From Pardosa pseudoannulata (Eukaryota; Arthropoda; Arachnida; Araneae; Lycosidae): a stretch of 64,000 bases of DNA. A program made the translations under genes and the position numbers. Shown here in pieces: positions 53,813 to 64,000 of this stretch; position 1 is the first letter of the stretch, and each line of letters starts with the position of its first letter. The stretch covers positions 80,332,786 to 80,396,785 of the forward strand of contig CM063500.1 of assembly GCA_032207245.1 (NCBI GenBank), written 5' to 3'. Below the pieces are notes generated by a model. The model was not told the origin of the DNA. It saw only the letters and a list, made by a program, of their open reading frames with translations, and did not search any database.

Positions 53813-54779
53813 TAACAAGTATATATATATTGAAGGATCTGCAGTTGGCAGAATGCTTGCAATTGATACTGACGTAAAGGGTTTAGGGTAAAGTTTTACG
53901 AGCTCATATAGAAACTTCGCGCTTATTGAAAGTTTAAGTTTTAAACACGTAAATGCTGCGGCATTTCTTCCGAAAATTACGATGTTTTCAACCACTAACA
54001 ATCAAACTAAATGTAACTCGTTATTTATTGATGTTTATTTATTTATTTATTTATTGTTTGGAGGATTTTCTGAACTAGCATTTCTCGCTTTTTTTCGCCG
54101 AGGCATTTTTATCAAATCAAGAAAAATTTGATCCTTAAAGTTGTTTAAATACTAAGAACAAAATAAAAGAAATAAATGTTAATACTCATTTGTATTGCAA
54201 ATAATGAAGTAAATTTATTTGTAGATTAATTTTTCTTTATTCTTAATTATTGTCGTGGCACACAGTTTGAGAACAACTTAATAGCTTCTAACTGAAGCTA
54301 TATTGACTGGTTTTCTGAACATTGAAGCACTTATCTAAATTTAAAATGTTCCATTACTTTAAAATGGTTCCTGGACATTTTCCATCTTATTTCTATTAAA
54401 CGTGTAATTGCTAATTGCATCTTTATTAACGAAACTGTGCGTGTTTTTTTATGTACCATTTTTTATATGGTTGCAAATCTTTATTCCTTATAAGCCCTGT
54501 TTACATGTCTCAAAAAGCATAGCAAATGCAGGGTAAATCCGTAAATCGTATTCTCCTTTCGAGACTTATCCCTAGCTAGGGAAAAAAATTGAAGTGTAGA
54601 AAAATTTCACCTTTCGAATTTCACCAGTCTAAAGGTGTAAGGCAATGGTTACAGAATCGAGCAAAACAGAAATGGGTTAATTTGAAGTAGGTTCGTCTTT
54701 CAAATATAAAGGCGTCACACATTTCATACTGGAAATAAAGCAGTTTTTGTGGCTGATGGTCCCATTTGTTCAGCAACTC
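53813..54779. other. Gene-free stretch
   Basis: No gene recognised. (TTTA)n short tandem near 54032-54056. The last part (54620-54779) may be the far end of the family 2 SINE. Confidence 0.4.
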
Positions 54780-55165
54780 TGTTTTCAGTACCCTTGTTGT
54801 TAACTTATGCCACTTGGTGAAACCAAGCACGATTGATCCGGGGGCTATTTTTTTTTTCAGGCAAAGGGGTGTGCCTTTCGTTTTATAACGAGCACCACAA
54901 TGGTGAAAGTACGACTTATGTTCAAGTAGGTCCTCGTAATTTTGAAGCAGGGACCAATTAGAAGACTCATAGACTTGGCCTGCCACCCCCAGAGGATTGG
55001 TAGAGGAGTATTGATTGAGAACTTGGAGGACATTGTGACCACGAACCTATTTTACGTTCCCCAGTCACCTTTAACGAACCCGGCGGATCTTAGGCCGGCT
55101 CTTCCGAACCCGCAACCTCTCAGTTACGAGATCGTTACTTTAACCAACTGAGCTACCGCGGCTCA
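54780..55165 (-). mobile_element. tRNA-derived SINE (family 2), best copy
   Basis: Minus strand: GAGCCGCGGTAGCTCAGTTG, B-box GGTTGCGGGTTCGG, TTCGTTAAAGGTGACTGGGG, CACAATGTCCTCCAAGTTCT, GGGGTGGCAGGCCAAGTCTA, GGTCCCTGCTTCAAAATTAC and TCGTGCTTGGTTTCACCAAG. The head resembles a tRNA with A- and B-boxes, but the anticodon arm is not a functional tRNA. The downstream end is uncertain and may reach about 54620. Confidence 0.85.
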
Positions 55166-55204
55166 AGAACCAACCATTCAGTCCTCTGGATGGTTCTTAA
55201 AAGA

Positions 55205-55295
55205 GGGTTGTGAGTTGCCTTTACCCTCCCCAGAGAATTCCAATCGAGCTCAATATGATTGAGGTCTCAAGATCTGGCTGGAAAATCCATCCCGC
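55205..55295 (-). pseudogene. Tc1-type transposase fragment
   Basis: Minus-strand frame with an internal stop: MDFPARS, stop, DLNHIELDWNSLGRV. This is the WPARSPDLNPIEHLWDALGR block around the second catalytic Asp of Tc1 transposases, with damage. No termini seen. Confidence 0.65.
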
Positions 55296-55432
55296 GAATC
55301 TCTTATCAGAAAATCGACTACATGAGTTCTATGGAACTGCGCATTAGTAGTAATACCGGGGAGGGGGATAGCTTAATAAATTGTAGAATTCTTGGCTTCA
55401 CAGTTTCGGTGCTTTAGGTGTGTGACTCTGTT

Positions 55433-55735
55433 AAGGCCCCTCCACACTATGGTCCACTGCAGCCATCACCACCGTCTGGAGGGGATATCGTTTATTGTGG
55501 TCGATGGTGGCAGACGATAAAATAGCCTTCGTGGACGATGGATTCCGAGGCTGTTTTTCACCAAAGATCAAAGGCAGCCAAATGCGCAATTAAGTGCGCA
55601 GTAGACTCTATGGACGAATCCACGTGTTTGGCTCATTTAGTAGCCCAGCGTGTGGATGCAACCCGTGAACCATCGTTTAAGGTCCCCATCAGGAAGTGGT
55701 GAACAATTGGCCATAGTGGGGAAGTTATATTAGAT
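55433..55735. mobile_element. Probable Harbinger-like miniature element
   Basis: The left end AGGCCCCTCCACACTATGGT and the right end CCATAGTGGGGAAG are imperfect inverses; TTA borders both ends, consistent with the 3-bp TWA duplication of PIF/Harbinger elements. Internal blocks are shared with 11330-11500. No coding capacity. Confidence 0.5.
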
Positions 55736-55739
55736 AGCA

Positions 55740-56548
55740 CTTGGTTATATTCAGTTGTAAGGTTCCTTCTGCTGGGAGAAAAAAAAAATTGTAACGGGGG
55801 TTGATTTTTAAAAGTTTAATTACAATGGAGTGGCAACACTGTGATATTTTGGACTTAGATTTTTTTCGAAAACGTCTGAATAGCGCACTCGTATGTGGAA
55901 ATCTAGTGACGTTATAATCTTAGCTGCGGGTGGAACCTTCATGTCTCAGATTGTCCTGAACATATCGGGTGCAATATTTATTGACATCACCGGTGATTTA
56001 AAAAAAAAAGTGAGAGTAAAATTTAGTTATTTTGGAATGGCAATGCAGTCGTGAAGTATCATCTTATGTTGGATATGATTTGCATACTGGATGTTTGAAA
56101 TACTTTCCCGATTTATCCAACCCTTATTTATTTTTATTTATTTTATTTATATTTATTTATTTATTTATTTTGAGGAACTTTTCTGCGAAAATTCTAAGAT
56201 GAATGCATCCACATATTATGCTACAACAAAACGGGTAGGTGTCTATTTTTGCGGACATAGTTTTATTTTTTAAATTAAAATTAATTTAAAAAATAAAAAA
56301 ATTTAAATTAATTTCACTCAAGTGCTTACTTGCCTTATATTTGAATAACGTGGATTAAGAAGTTTTATTATCGTGAAAAGTTATTCTTTTAAAGCCTTAT
56401 TTAGCATTTGAAATTTATAAATATTTTTCAAGTTCTCAAAATTTATTTTTATTTGTGTATTTTCTAAATTTTTTTTTAATAAAGAATTAATTTCTAAAGT
56501 ATTTGAAATCATTCTGGGTGTTTTTCTATCCTTCCAATCTATTTTTAA
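55740..56548. other. AT-rich gene-free stretch
   Basis: No gene recognised; (TTTA)n tract near 56126-56170. Confidence 0.4.
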
Positions 56549-56763
56549 TACTTGGCTCTTATATCTTTTATTTTTTACTATTTAGTTTTCCGTGATATCT
56601 GGTCGTGTTGCAAAAAGGAAATCGTAGCGGTCTAAACCAAATTAAACCAATCCGTAATATCAAGAATGAAATCAATGGCTGTAAAACGTAAGACTGGAGG
56701 TGATATAATTTCTTTGGAGTGGATAATACAAAAATACATTACTGATAAAATTTCTGTAGTGTT

Positions 56764-57191
56764 TTAACACATTGTATGCAGGACACGTACTAGTACTTTT
56801 TTTGACGATTGATACTTGAGCGCCGGACACGTACTAGTACTTTTTTGATTATTGATACTTGAGCGACGTAAACGTACCAGTACGTTTTCTGACGATTGAT
56901 ACTTGAGCGCGAGTCACGTACTAGTACGGGTTAGTGTAACAACATGGTTTGTTTATGGGTACAAAAATAACGGTATATACAGGAAAACGAAGCCGAATGT
57001 TCTTGTCTACTACATGGAATCTGGAAAAATTAAGACAAATAAAAACTAGTTTTTCCATGAGTCGATGCGAATGATGTAAAATTAAATAATTTTCGATCTA
57101 TTGAGATTTAACTGAGTAACCAAATTTACCCTCAAAACGCCCGCTGCCGGTATAATTCCGCTGCGAAATGTACCCACACACAATGTGTTAA
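56764..57191. mobile_element. TTAA-flanked miniature element, array unit 1
   Basis: TTAACACATTGTATGC... at the left and ...CACACAATGTGTTAA at the right. Terminal repeats CACATTGT[AG]TG[CT][AG]GG[AT]AC are inverted. Three CGTAC[TC][AT]GTAC-type subrepeats lie inside the left half. Confidence 0.85.
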
Positions 57192-57406
57192 TACTTGGCT
57201 CATACATCGTTTATTTTTTACAATTTAGTTTTCCGTGATATCTGATCGTGTTGCAAAAAGTAAATCGTAGCGATCTAAACCAAATTAAACCAATCCGTGA
57301 TATCAAGAATGAAATCAATGGCTGTAAAACGTAAGACTGGAGATGATGTAATTTCTTTGGAGTGGATAATGTAAAAATACATTACTAGTAAAATTTCTGT
57401 AGCTTT

Positions 57407-57875
57407 TTAATACATTGTATGCGGGACACGTACTAGTACGTTTTCTGACGATTGATACTTGAGCGCCGGACACGTACTAGTACGTTTTCTGACGATTGAT
57501 ACTAGCGCCGGACACGTACTAGTACGTTTTCTGACGATTGATACTAGCGCCGGACACGTACTAGTACGTTTTCTGACGATTGATACTTGAGCGCGAGTCA
57601 AGTAATAATACATTTTAGTGTAACAACATGGTTTGTTTGTGGGTACAAAAATAACGGTATATGCAGGAAACCGAAGCCGAATGTTCTTGTCTACTACATA
57701 GAATCTGGAAAAATTAAGACAAATAAAAACTAGTTTTTACATCAGTCGATGCGACTGATGTAAAATTAAATAATTTTCGATCTATTGAGATTTAACTGAA
57801 TAACTAAATTTAAGCGCAAAACGCCCGCTGCCGGTACAATTCCGCTGCGAAATGTACCCACACACAATGTGTTAA
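57407..57875. mobile_element. TTAA-flanked miniature element, array unit 2
   Basis: Same element with five CGTACTAGTACG-type subrepeats; left terminus TTAATACATTGTATGC (C to T). Confidence 0.85.
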
Positions 57876-58092
57876 TACTTGGCTCATACATCGTTTATTT
57901 TTTACAATTTAGTTTTCCGTGATATCTGGTCGTGTTGCAAAAAGTAAATCGTAGCGGTCTAAACCAAATTAAACCAATCCGTGATATCAAGAATGAAATC
58001 AATGGCTGTAAAACGTAAGACTGGAGGTGATATATTTACTTTGGTGTGGATAATGCGAAAATACACATTACTGATAAAATTTCTGTAATTTT

Positions 58093-58464
58093 TTAGAACA
58101 TTGTATGCGGGGCACGTACTAGTACGTTTTCTGACAATTGATACTTGAGCGCCGGACAGTACGTTTTCTGACGATTGATACTTGAGCGCGAGTCACGTAC
58201 TAGTACGGGTTAGTGTAACAACATGGTTTGTTTGTGGGTACAAAAATAAGGGTATATACAGGAAACCGAAGCCGAATGTTCTTGTCTACTACATAGAATC
58301 TGGAAAAATTAAGACAAATAAAAACTAGTTTTTTGCATTGCGACTGATGTAAAACTTAATAATTTTCGATCTATTGAGATTTAACTGAGTAACCAAATTT
58401 ACCCGCAAAACGCCCGCTCCCGGTACAATTCCGCTGCGAAATGTACCCACACACAATGTGTTAA
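58093..58464. mobile_element. TTAA-flanked miniature element, array unit 3
   Basis: The left flank has decayed to TTAG (TTAGAACATTGTATGC); right end TTAA intact. Three subrepeats, one truncated. Confidence 0.82.
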
Positions 58465-58678
58465 TACTTGGCTCATACATCGTTTATTTTTTACAATTTA
58501 GTTTTCCGTGATATCTGGTTGTTGCAGAAAGTAAATCGCCGTGCTTTAAACCAAATCAAACCAATCCGTGATATCGAGAACGGAATCGATGGCTGTAAAA
58601 CGTAATACTGGAGGTGATATATTTTCTTTGGTGTGAATAATTCGAAAATACACATACTGATAAAATTTCTGTAGTTTT

Positions 58679-59216
58679 TTAGCACATTGTATGCGGGACA
58701 CGTACTAGTACGTTTTCTGACGATTGATACTTGAGCGCGGGTCACGTACTAGTACGGGTTAGTGTAACAACATGGTTTGTTTGTGGGTACAAAAATAACG
58801 GTATATACAGGAAAACGAAGCCGAATGTTCTTGTATACTACATAGATTCTGGAAAAAATTAAACAAAAACTAGTTTTTACATTATTAGTTTTATGATTAC
58901 TCTTTTTATTTTTTTATAATGTAAAAATGTATATAACATAATTCGAAAAAATTAAAACTATATACTATTCTATTTGATTTTGCATATTTACGATACTATT
59001 TTAAATTTATCCACTAAAAAATGTGTTTTGTTTACAAAAATCTTATGGTTGATTTTATATATTTGTTTATATATTTCAATATAAAATACGAAAGTTGGTT
59101 AAAAAATGAAATAATTTTCAATCTATTGAGATTTAACTGAATAAAAAAATTTACGCTCAAAACGGCCGCTTCCGGTACAATTTCACTGCGAAATGTACCC
59201 GCACACAATGTGTTAA
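58679..59216. mobile_element. TTAA-flanked miniature element, array unit 4
   Basis: Left flank TTAG, two subrepeats, and an extra AT-rich insertion of about 200 bp near 58880-59100. Right end CACACAATGTGTTAA. Confidence 0.8.
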
Positions 59217-59483
59217 TACAGTGAATGTAGACGTTTGCATGGAAAGATCTATCCTATGACATATCAGAGAAAAAGTAAATTATCTTTATTTTGCTCTTGA
59301 TATTTATGTATTGTTTCTTTTTCAATTTAAATGTATGGGATATTTCCGAAGCAGTCGAACATTTGTATTGAAGAAAATGTTTTGTATGGCAATACTACTG
59401 TAAAGTGCATTTGTGAATAAAGTTTTCAGACTTTCAAGAATTTTTTTTCTTTCTTACTGTACCAGTTCTTTTATTTTAAACTA
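59217..59483. other. Gene-free stretch
   Basis: Nothing recognised. Confidence 0.4.
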
Positions 59484-59553
59484 GCATATGGCCCGTAATA
59501 TGACGGAATCAGTAAAATGTTTAATTTTCCGAAATTGTAAAGTATCTGAGGCA

Positions 59554-59598
<45 letters not shown>

Positions 59599-59810
59599 GT
59601 GTTTGTTTTTGGTTGAGAATTATCTGGCAACAAAACATAATCGATGATTAAATTTAAAATTATCACATATGTACCTAATCTGTTATGTAAGCCAAATATA
59701 AAAGAAAATTATTAGAAAGTTCATTGATAAATCGTGATATTTAAATAATTTAAAATAAGAAATGATTAAATGAGATGGTTAAAGGAATGACGCCATAATG
59801 CTAGAAAAAG
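59484..59810 (+). repeat. Dispersed repeat C, 5' part
   Basis: ACTAGCATATGGCCCGTAAT, TGGTTGAGAATTATCTGG, AATCGATGATTAAATTTAAA and GGTTAAAGGAATGACGCCAT match 39114-39660 in order. A 38-nt A-run (59558-59595) lies inside. Confidence 0.75.
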
Positions 59811-60286
59811 ATGTTATTCAACTCCTCTTCTTAGCCCACTCTCCTGTTTCTAATCATGGATCTTGTTGGTGCTTCAACCACATTTGGCGAAATTGGCGTG
59901 CTTGCAGCTTGCGTGCGTGGCGTGCTTGCAGCGTGGCGTTTGAAATCTGGCGAGTGGATCGTAACTCAACAAAGTGATTCTTAATCAAAAACAACATTTT
60001 GAGGAAAATTTTACAAAATTTGATTATTTTCAAAACTTTTAATAATAAATTTTTAATAAATTAAATTAAATAAAATTAAATAATAAATTTTTAGATACTT
60101 GGTAAATTCTTTTTCCAATTTTTAAGTAAATCGACCGATCATTGCAGAACACGTTAGATACTTATTTTTTATTTCAATTTTTCAAGTAAATCGACCGATC
60201 TTTGCAGAACACGTATTTTGAGTGGAGGTTGAAGAGGAGTTGTAAAATTGAAAATTTTTTTTTCAAATCTCTTATTTTTACTTATA
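59811..60286. other. Gene-free stretch
   Basis: A direct repeat, AAGTAAATCGACCGATC, lies at about 60124 and 60185. No gene. Confidence 0.4.
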
Positions 60287-60442
60287 AGGCGATTTCACAC
60301 AGTAGGGCAAATTCTCAAACTGACAATTCTGGCTTTAGTTTCAAACGGAAGGGCAGTTTATTGTTTGTCTATTGGCTGTTGTAAACATAAAAATGAATGG
60401 GAAGGGCATTACAGTAGTTCGTGACGTTGCGACAAATTGCCT
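60287..60442. mobile_element. 156-bp TA-flanked miniature element, copy 2
   Basis: AGGCGATTTCACACAGTAGG ... GCGACAAATTGCCT between TA dinucleotides (60285-60286, 60443-60444). It is the reverse complement of 41761-41918 with few differences. Confidence 0.9.
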
Positions 60443-61654
60443 TATTATGCGATAAATTGATAAATTTAATCTTCCCGATAGATGCACCACAAGCTGATAC
60501 TTAGAGAAACGCAAGTTCGAATATCACTACTATGATGCATGTCCGTAGTTTTCCAACTATCATAATTTTCATTATTTAGAAGCTCAAATCCTTCAGGTAT
60601 TTAAAGACACACACGCACAACAAGTATAGATCGCCTGGCGATTTTATATATCGCCTGTAGTCGTGAATGGTCAGTTGGAGGTTTAATATTCCCTCAATAG
60701 ACGGAGCATTTTATTTATCTCTACACATGTACAGAAAACCTTCCTTCAACAATATCCGACACAACGATAAATTCCTCTATAACGATAATATTTTGAGGTT
60801 CCCGCGAATTAGAATGCAAAATAATCATAATGTATCCACGATTTCTTTATATCAGTAAACCTTGTAATACGAAAGTTCTCCTTTCCCATCCCTCTATCAA
60901 TGATATTTCATATTTCAAATACTGGGAAAAGATGGCGTGAAGGAATATTTAACAACGGTTGATGAAATTATAGTTTTTGCAGGAATTTGTGATGAATATG
61001 TTTTGTCCGAAATCTTAAATAAAAAAAAAAATTAAGAAGTGGGTAATGCAAATACAGATCCCTTGCATTTTCCTGAAGCACGTCGATTTATTTAGTATCC
61101 ACGAATACATTTTCCAGCTTTTCAACCACAAGTTATGAATATTTTCGTGTTTTAGACTCAATTCCTACTTTGCTAATTGGTTAAACAGAGGGAAAATGAA
61201 AAAACATACAAAATAACTGATTTCCTTCAATAAATAAGTTTTTTAGTATGAGAATTTTGTTATATATACAGTTAAACCTCACTACAACAATACAATATTT
61301 GATATAACTGTAAATTTCTCAATGCTGACAATATTTCGGTGTTTCGATGAATTCACATACAAAATAATCTTAATACCCTCTCAGTTTTATAATATTTCTT
61401 ACTGCAACAAACCTCTGTAATACGATAGTTGTCACACGAATGATAATTTTTTTTTCAATCTCTCCGATCCGTCACGTTCTTTATTGACAGCTCCTGAAAC
61501 ACATCTATCTATTAAGCATCTACAAATAATTTTTTCCACTCTTTCATCTACAAGTTATGATCGTTTTCTTGCTTGATATTTCTAAACCTCTAATATATAA
61601 CCTCTAATATTCATACTTTACTAATTGATATACATATATAACCTCCAGGCGATC
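60443..61654. other. Gene-free stretch grading into satellite
   Basis: No gene. Decayed satellite-A-like motifs (ATCGCCTGGCGATTTTATAT, AACGATAAATTCCTCTATAA) appear in both orientations at 60620-60790 and near 61270-61440. Confidence 0.45.
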
Positions 61655-63455
61655 TATACTAAAATACAATCGATGTAGAGAAATTTATCGTTGTATCAGA
61701 TATTGTAGCAAGATTTTATTGTATATGTATGTAGATAAAACATCTCTTGGGGGAGATTTTAAGCCTCCGGTTGACCGTCTACGACGATAGTCGATATATA
61801 TAATCGCCTGGTAATCTATAATAAATATTATCGTTGTAAAGGAATTTATCGTTATATCGGTTATTGTAGCAAGATTTTACTGTATATATATGTAGACAGA
61901 TAAAACATCTCTTGAGGGAAATTGTAAGCCTCCGACTGACCGTCTACGACGACAGTCGATATATATAATCGCCTGGCAATCTATAATAAATATTATCGTT
62001 GTGAAGGAATTTATCGTCGTATCAGATATTGTAGCAAGATTTTATTGTATATGTATGTAGATAAAACATCTCTTGGGGGAGATTTTAAGCCTCCGGCTGA
62101 CCGTCTACGACCCCAGCCGATATATATAATCGCCTTGCAGTCTATAATAAATATTATCGTTTTAAAGGAATTTATCGTTGTATCGTATATTGTAGCAAAA
62201 TTTTACTTTATATGTATGCAGATAGATAAAACATCTCTTGAGAGAGATTTTAAGCCTCCGGCTGACCTTCTACGACGACAGTCGATGTTTATAATCGCCT
62301 GGCAATCTATAATAAATATTATCGTTGTAAAGGAATTTATCGTTGTATCGGATATTGTAGCAAGATTTTACTGTATTTGTATGTAAATAGATAAAACATC
62401 ACTTGAGGGAGAATTTTAAGCCTCCGGCTGACCTTCTACGACGACAGTCGATGTATATAATCGCCTGGCAATCTATAATAAATATTATCGTTGTAAAGAA
62501 ATTTATCGTTGTATCGAATATTGTAGCAAGATTTTACTGCACATATATGTAGATAGATAAAACATCTCTTGAGGGAGATTTTAAGCCTCCGGCTGACCGT
62601 TTACGACGACAGTCGATATATATAATCGCCTTGCAGTCTATAATAAATATTATCGTTTTAAAGGAATTTATCGTTGTATCGTATATTGTAGCAAAATTTT
62701 ACTTTATATGTATGCAGATAGATAAAACATCTCTTGAGAGAGATTTTAAGTCTCCGGCTGACCTTCTACGACGACAGTCGATGTATATAATCGCCTGGCA
62801 ATCTATAATATTATCGTTGTAAAGAAATTTATCGTTGTATCGGATATTGTAGCAATATTTTACTGTACATATATGTAGATAGATAAAACATCTCTTGGGG
62901 GAGATTTTAATCCTCCGGCTGACCGTTTACGACGACAGTCGATATATATAATCGTCTGGCAATCTATAATAAATATCTTCGTTGTATCGGATATTATTGC
63001 AAGATTTTACTGTATATGTATGTAGATAGATAAAACATCTCTTGAGGGAGATTTTAAGCCTCCGGCTGACCGTCTACGATGACAGTCGATATATATAATC
63101 GCCTGGCAATCTATAATAAATATTATCGTTGTAAAGGAATTTATCGTTGTATCGTATATTGTAGCAAAATTTTACTTTATATGTATGCAGATAGATAAAA
63201 CATCTCTTGAGAGAGATTTTAAGCCTCCGGCTGACCGTCTACGACGATAGTCGATATATATAATCGCTTGGTAGTCTATAATAAATATTATCGTTGTAAA
63301 GGAATTTATCGTTGTATCGGATATTGTAGCAAGATTTTACTGTATATGTATGTAGACAGATAAAACATCTCTTGAGGGAGATTTTAAGCCTCCGGCTGAC
63401 CGTCTACGATGACAGTCGATATATATAATCGCCTGGCAATCTATAATAAATATCG
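61655..63455 (+). repeat. Satellite A, about 165-bp tandem array
   Basis: About 11 units, each containing TTGTAGCAAGATTTTACTG, GATAAAACATCTCTTG, CCTCCGGCTGACCGTCTACG, CAGTCGATATATATAATCGC and CTATAATAAATATTATCGTT. Spacing is 160-166 bp, apart from one 147-bp unit. A variant unit (GCAAAATTTTACTTTATATG) occurs at 62192, 62688 and 63161, every third unit. The open frames of 113 and 63 codons are incidental. Confidence 0.96.
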
Positions 63456-64000
63456 TTGTTTTAATTTAATTTTGGCTTTTATAACAGCCGAACAGGTGGG
63501 GCGCTGATTTTTCGACATTGGAGTTAGCGAGTATTTCCTTCACTCTAGAAAATTATTTCCGATATCTAACTAATTATTTTTAATTTAATATTGGCCTTTA
63601 TAATAGCTGAAATGGTGAGGCCCTGGTTACCGATAATAGAGTTATCGAGTATTTCCTTCACTCTAGAAAATTATTTCCGCTCTCTAACTAATTATCTTTC
63701 ACTTAATATTGGCCTTTATAACAGCCGAACAGGTGGGGCGCTGGTTTCCTACACTAGAGTTAGCGAGTATTTCCTTCACTCTAGAAAATTATTTCCGATA
63801 TCTAACTAATTATTTTTAATTTAATATTGGCCTTTATAACAGTCGAACTGGTGGGGCGCTGGTTTCCGACACTAGAGTGAGCGAGTATTTCCTTCACTCT
63901 AGAAAATTATTTCCGATATCCAGCTAATTATTTTTAATTTAATATTGGCCTTTATAACAGTCGAACTAACTGGTAGGACGCTGGTTTCCTACACTAGAGT
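63456..64000 (+). repeat. Satellite B, about 119-bp tandem array, continues past the window
   Basis: Five units starting near 63460, 63577, 63698, 63817 and 63936, each with TTGGCCTTTATAACAG, GGTGGGGCGCTGGTTTCC and TTCCTTCACTCTAGAAAATT. The junction with satellite A is direct, after AATAAATATCG. Confidence 0.95.

Larger units (their letters stand above)
56549..59216. repeat. Tandem array of four roughly 590-750-bp units
   Basis: Units start with ACTTGGCTC[TA]TA[CT]ATC at about 56549, 57192, 57877 and 58466. Each holds a SINE-tail-like piece (CGTGTTGCAAAAAG ... CTAAACCAAATTAAACC), a unique segment and a TTAA-flanked miniature element. Unit lengths vary mainly through different numbers of an internal 39-46-bp subrepeat containing CGTACTAGTACG. 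Confidence 0.93.

Noticed and set aside
57407..57613. 68-codon frame with three identical STCPALVSIVRKRT-type repeats
   Set aside because: It is the CGTACTAGTACG subrepeat read in one frame; the neighbouring array units do not keep it open.
56549..63455. CRISPR-like regular repeats
   Set aside because: Units are long, contiguous and lack unique spacers, and the host is eukaryotic; these are satellites.

Overview
This window looks like AT-rich, repeat-dominated nuclear DNA from an arthropod, most likely a spider. The one multi-exon protein gene I can support is a MATH plus BTB/POZ gene of the 'TD and POZ domain' type, a family greatly expanded in spider genomes. Two tRNA-derived SINE families and degraded piggyBac, mariner, Tc1, hAT, Merlin and Gypsy elements fill much of the rest. 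There are no operons and no prokaryotic signals. The species assignment is inference.

Layout. 1-9.5 kb: (TA)n tracts, a 47-bp tandem repeat, a histone H2A.Z-like fragment, a mariner remnant and a TTAA-flanked piggyBac miniature element. 9.5-17 kb: a tandem duplication with a SINE in its second copy, an inverted-repeat-bounded segment, a Gypsy pol remnant next to a piece of the satellite that recurs at the right edge, and dispersed repeats. 18-20 kb: a small TATA-driven candidate gene encoding a basic protein with a duplicated AT-hook-like motif, followed by 365-bp and 93-bp tandem repeats. 20-30 kb: mariner, piggyBac and Merlin transposase ends, a 46-bp perfect palindrome and long gene-free AT-rich stretches. 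30-39 kb: SINEs (one inserted in another), a probable solo LTR, a 500-bp tandem array and a degenerate array with a 67-nt perfect palindrome. 39-48 kb: densely nested DNA transposons whose target-site duplications can be read to the base. 49-53.3 kb: the MATH-BTB gene, two exons separated by a 3.1-kb intron largely made of transposable elements. 53-59 kb: SINE and Tc1 remnants, a Harbinger-like element and a tandem array whose unit contains a TTAA-flanked miniature element. 59-64 kb: dispersed repeats, a second copy of a 157-bp TA-flanked miniature element, then a roughly 165-bp satellite with partly trimeric order running into a roughly 119-bp satellite.

Likely functional protein genes are the MATH-BTB gene (a predicted CUL3 substrate adaptor) and, less certainly, the 108-residue AT-hook-like protein. 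All other coding similarity is to truncated or frameshifted mobile elements. The most useful biology is the record of insertion order (SINE in SINE, TTAA element in hAT, solo LTR in SINE, piggyBac and Tc-type miniature elements in one older repeat) and the two-motif small gene.
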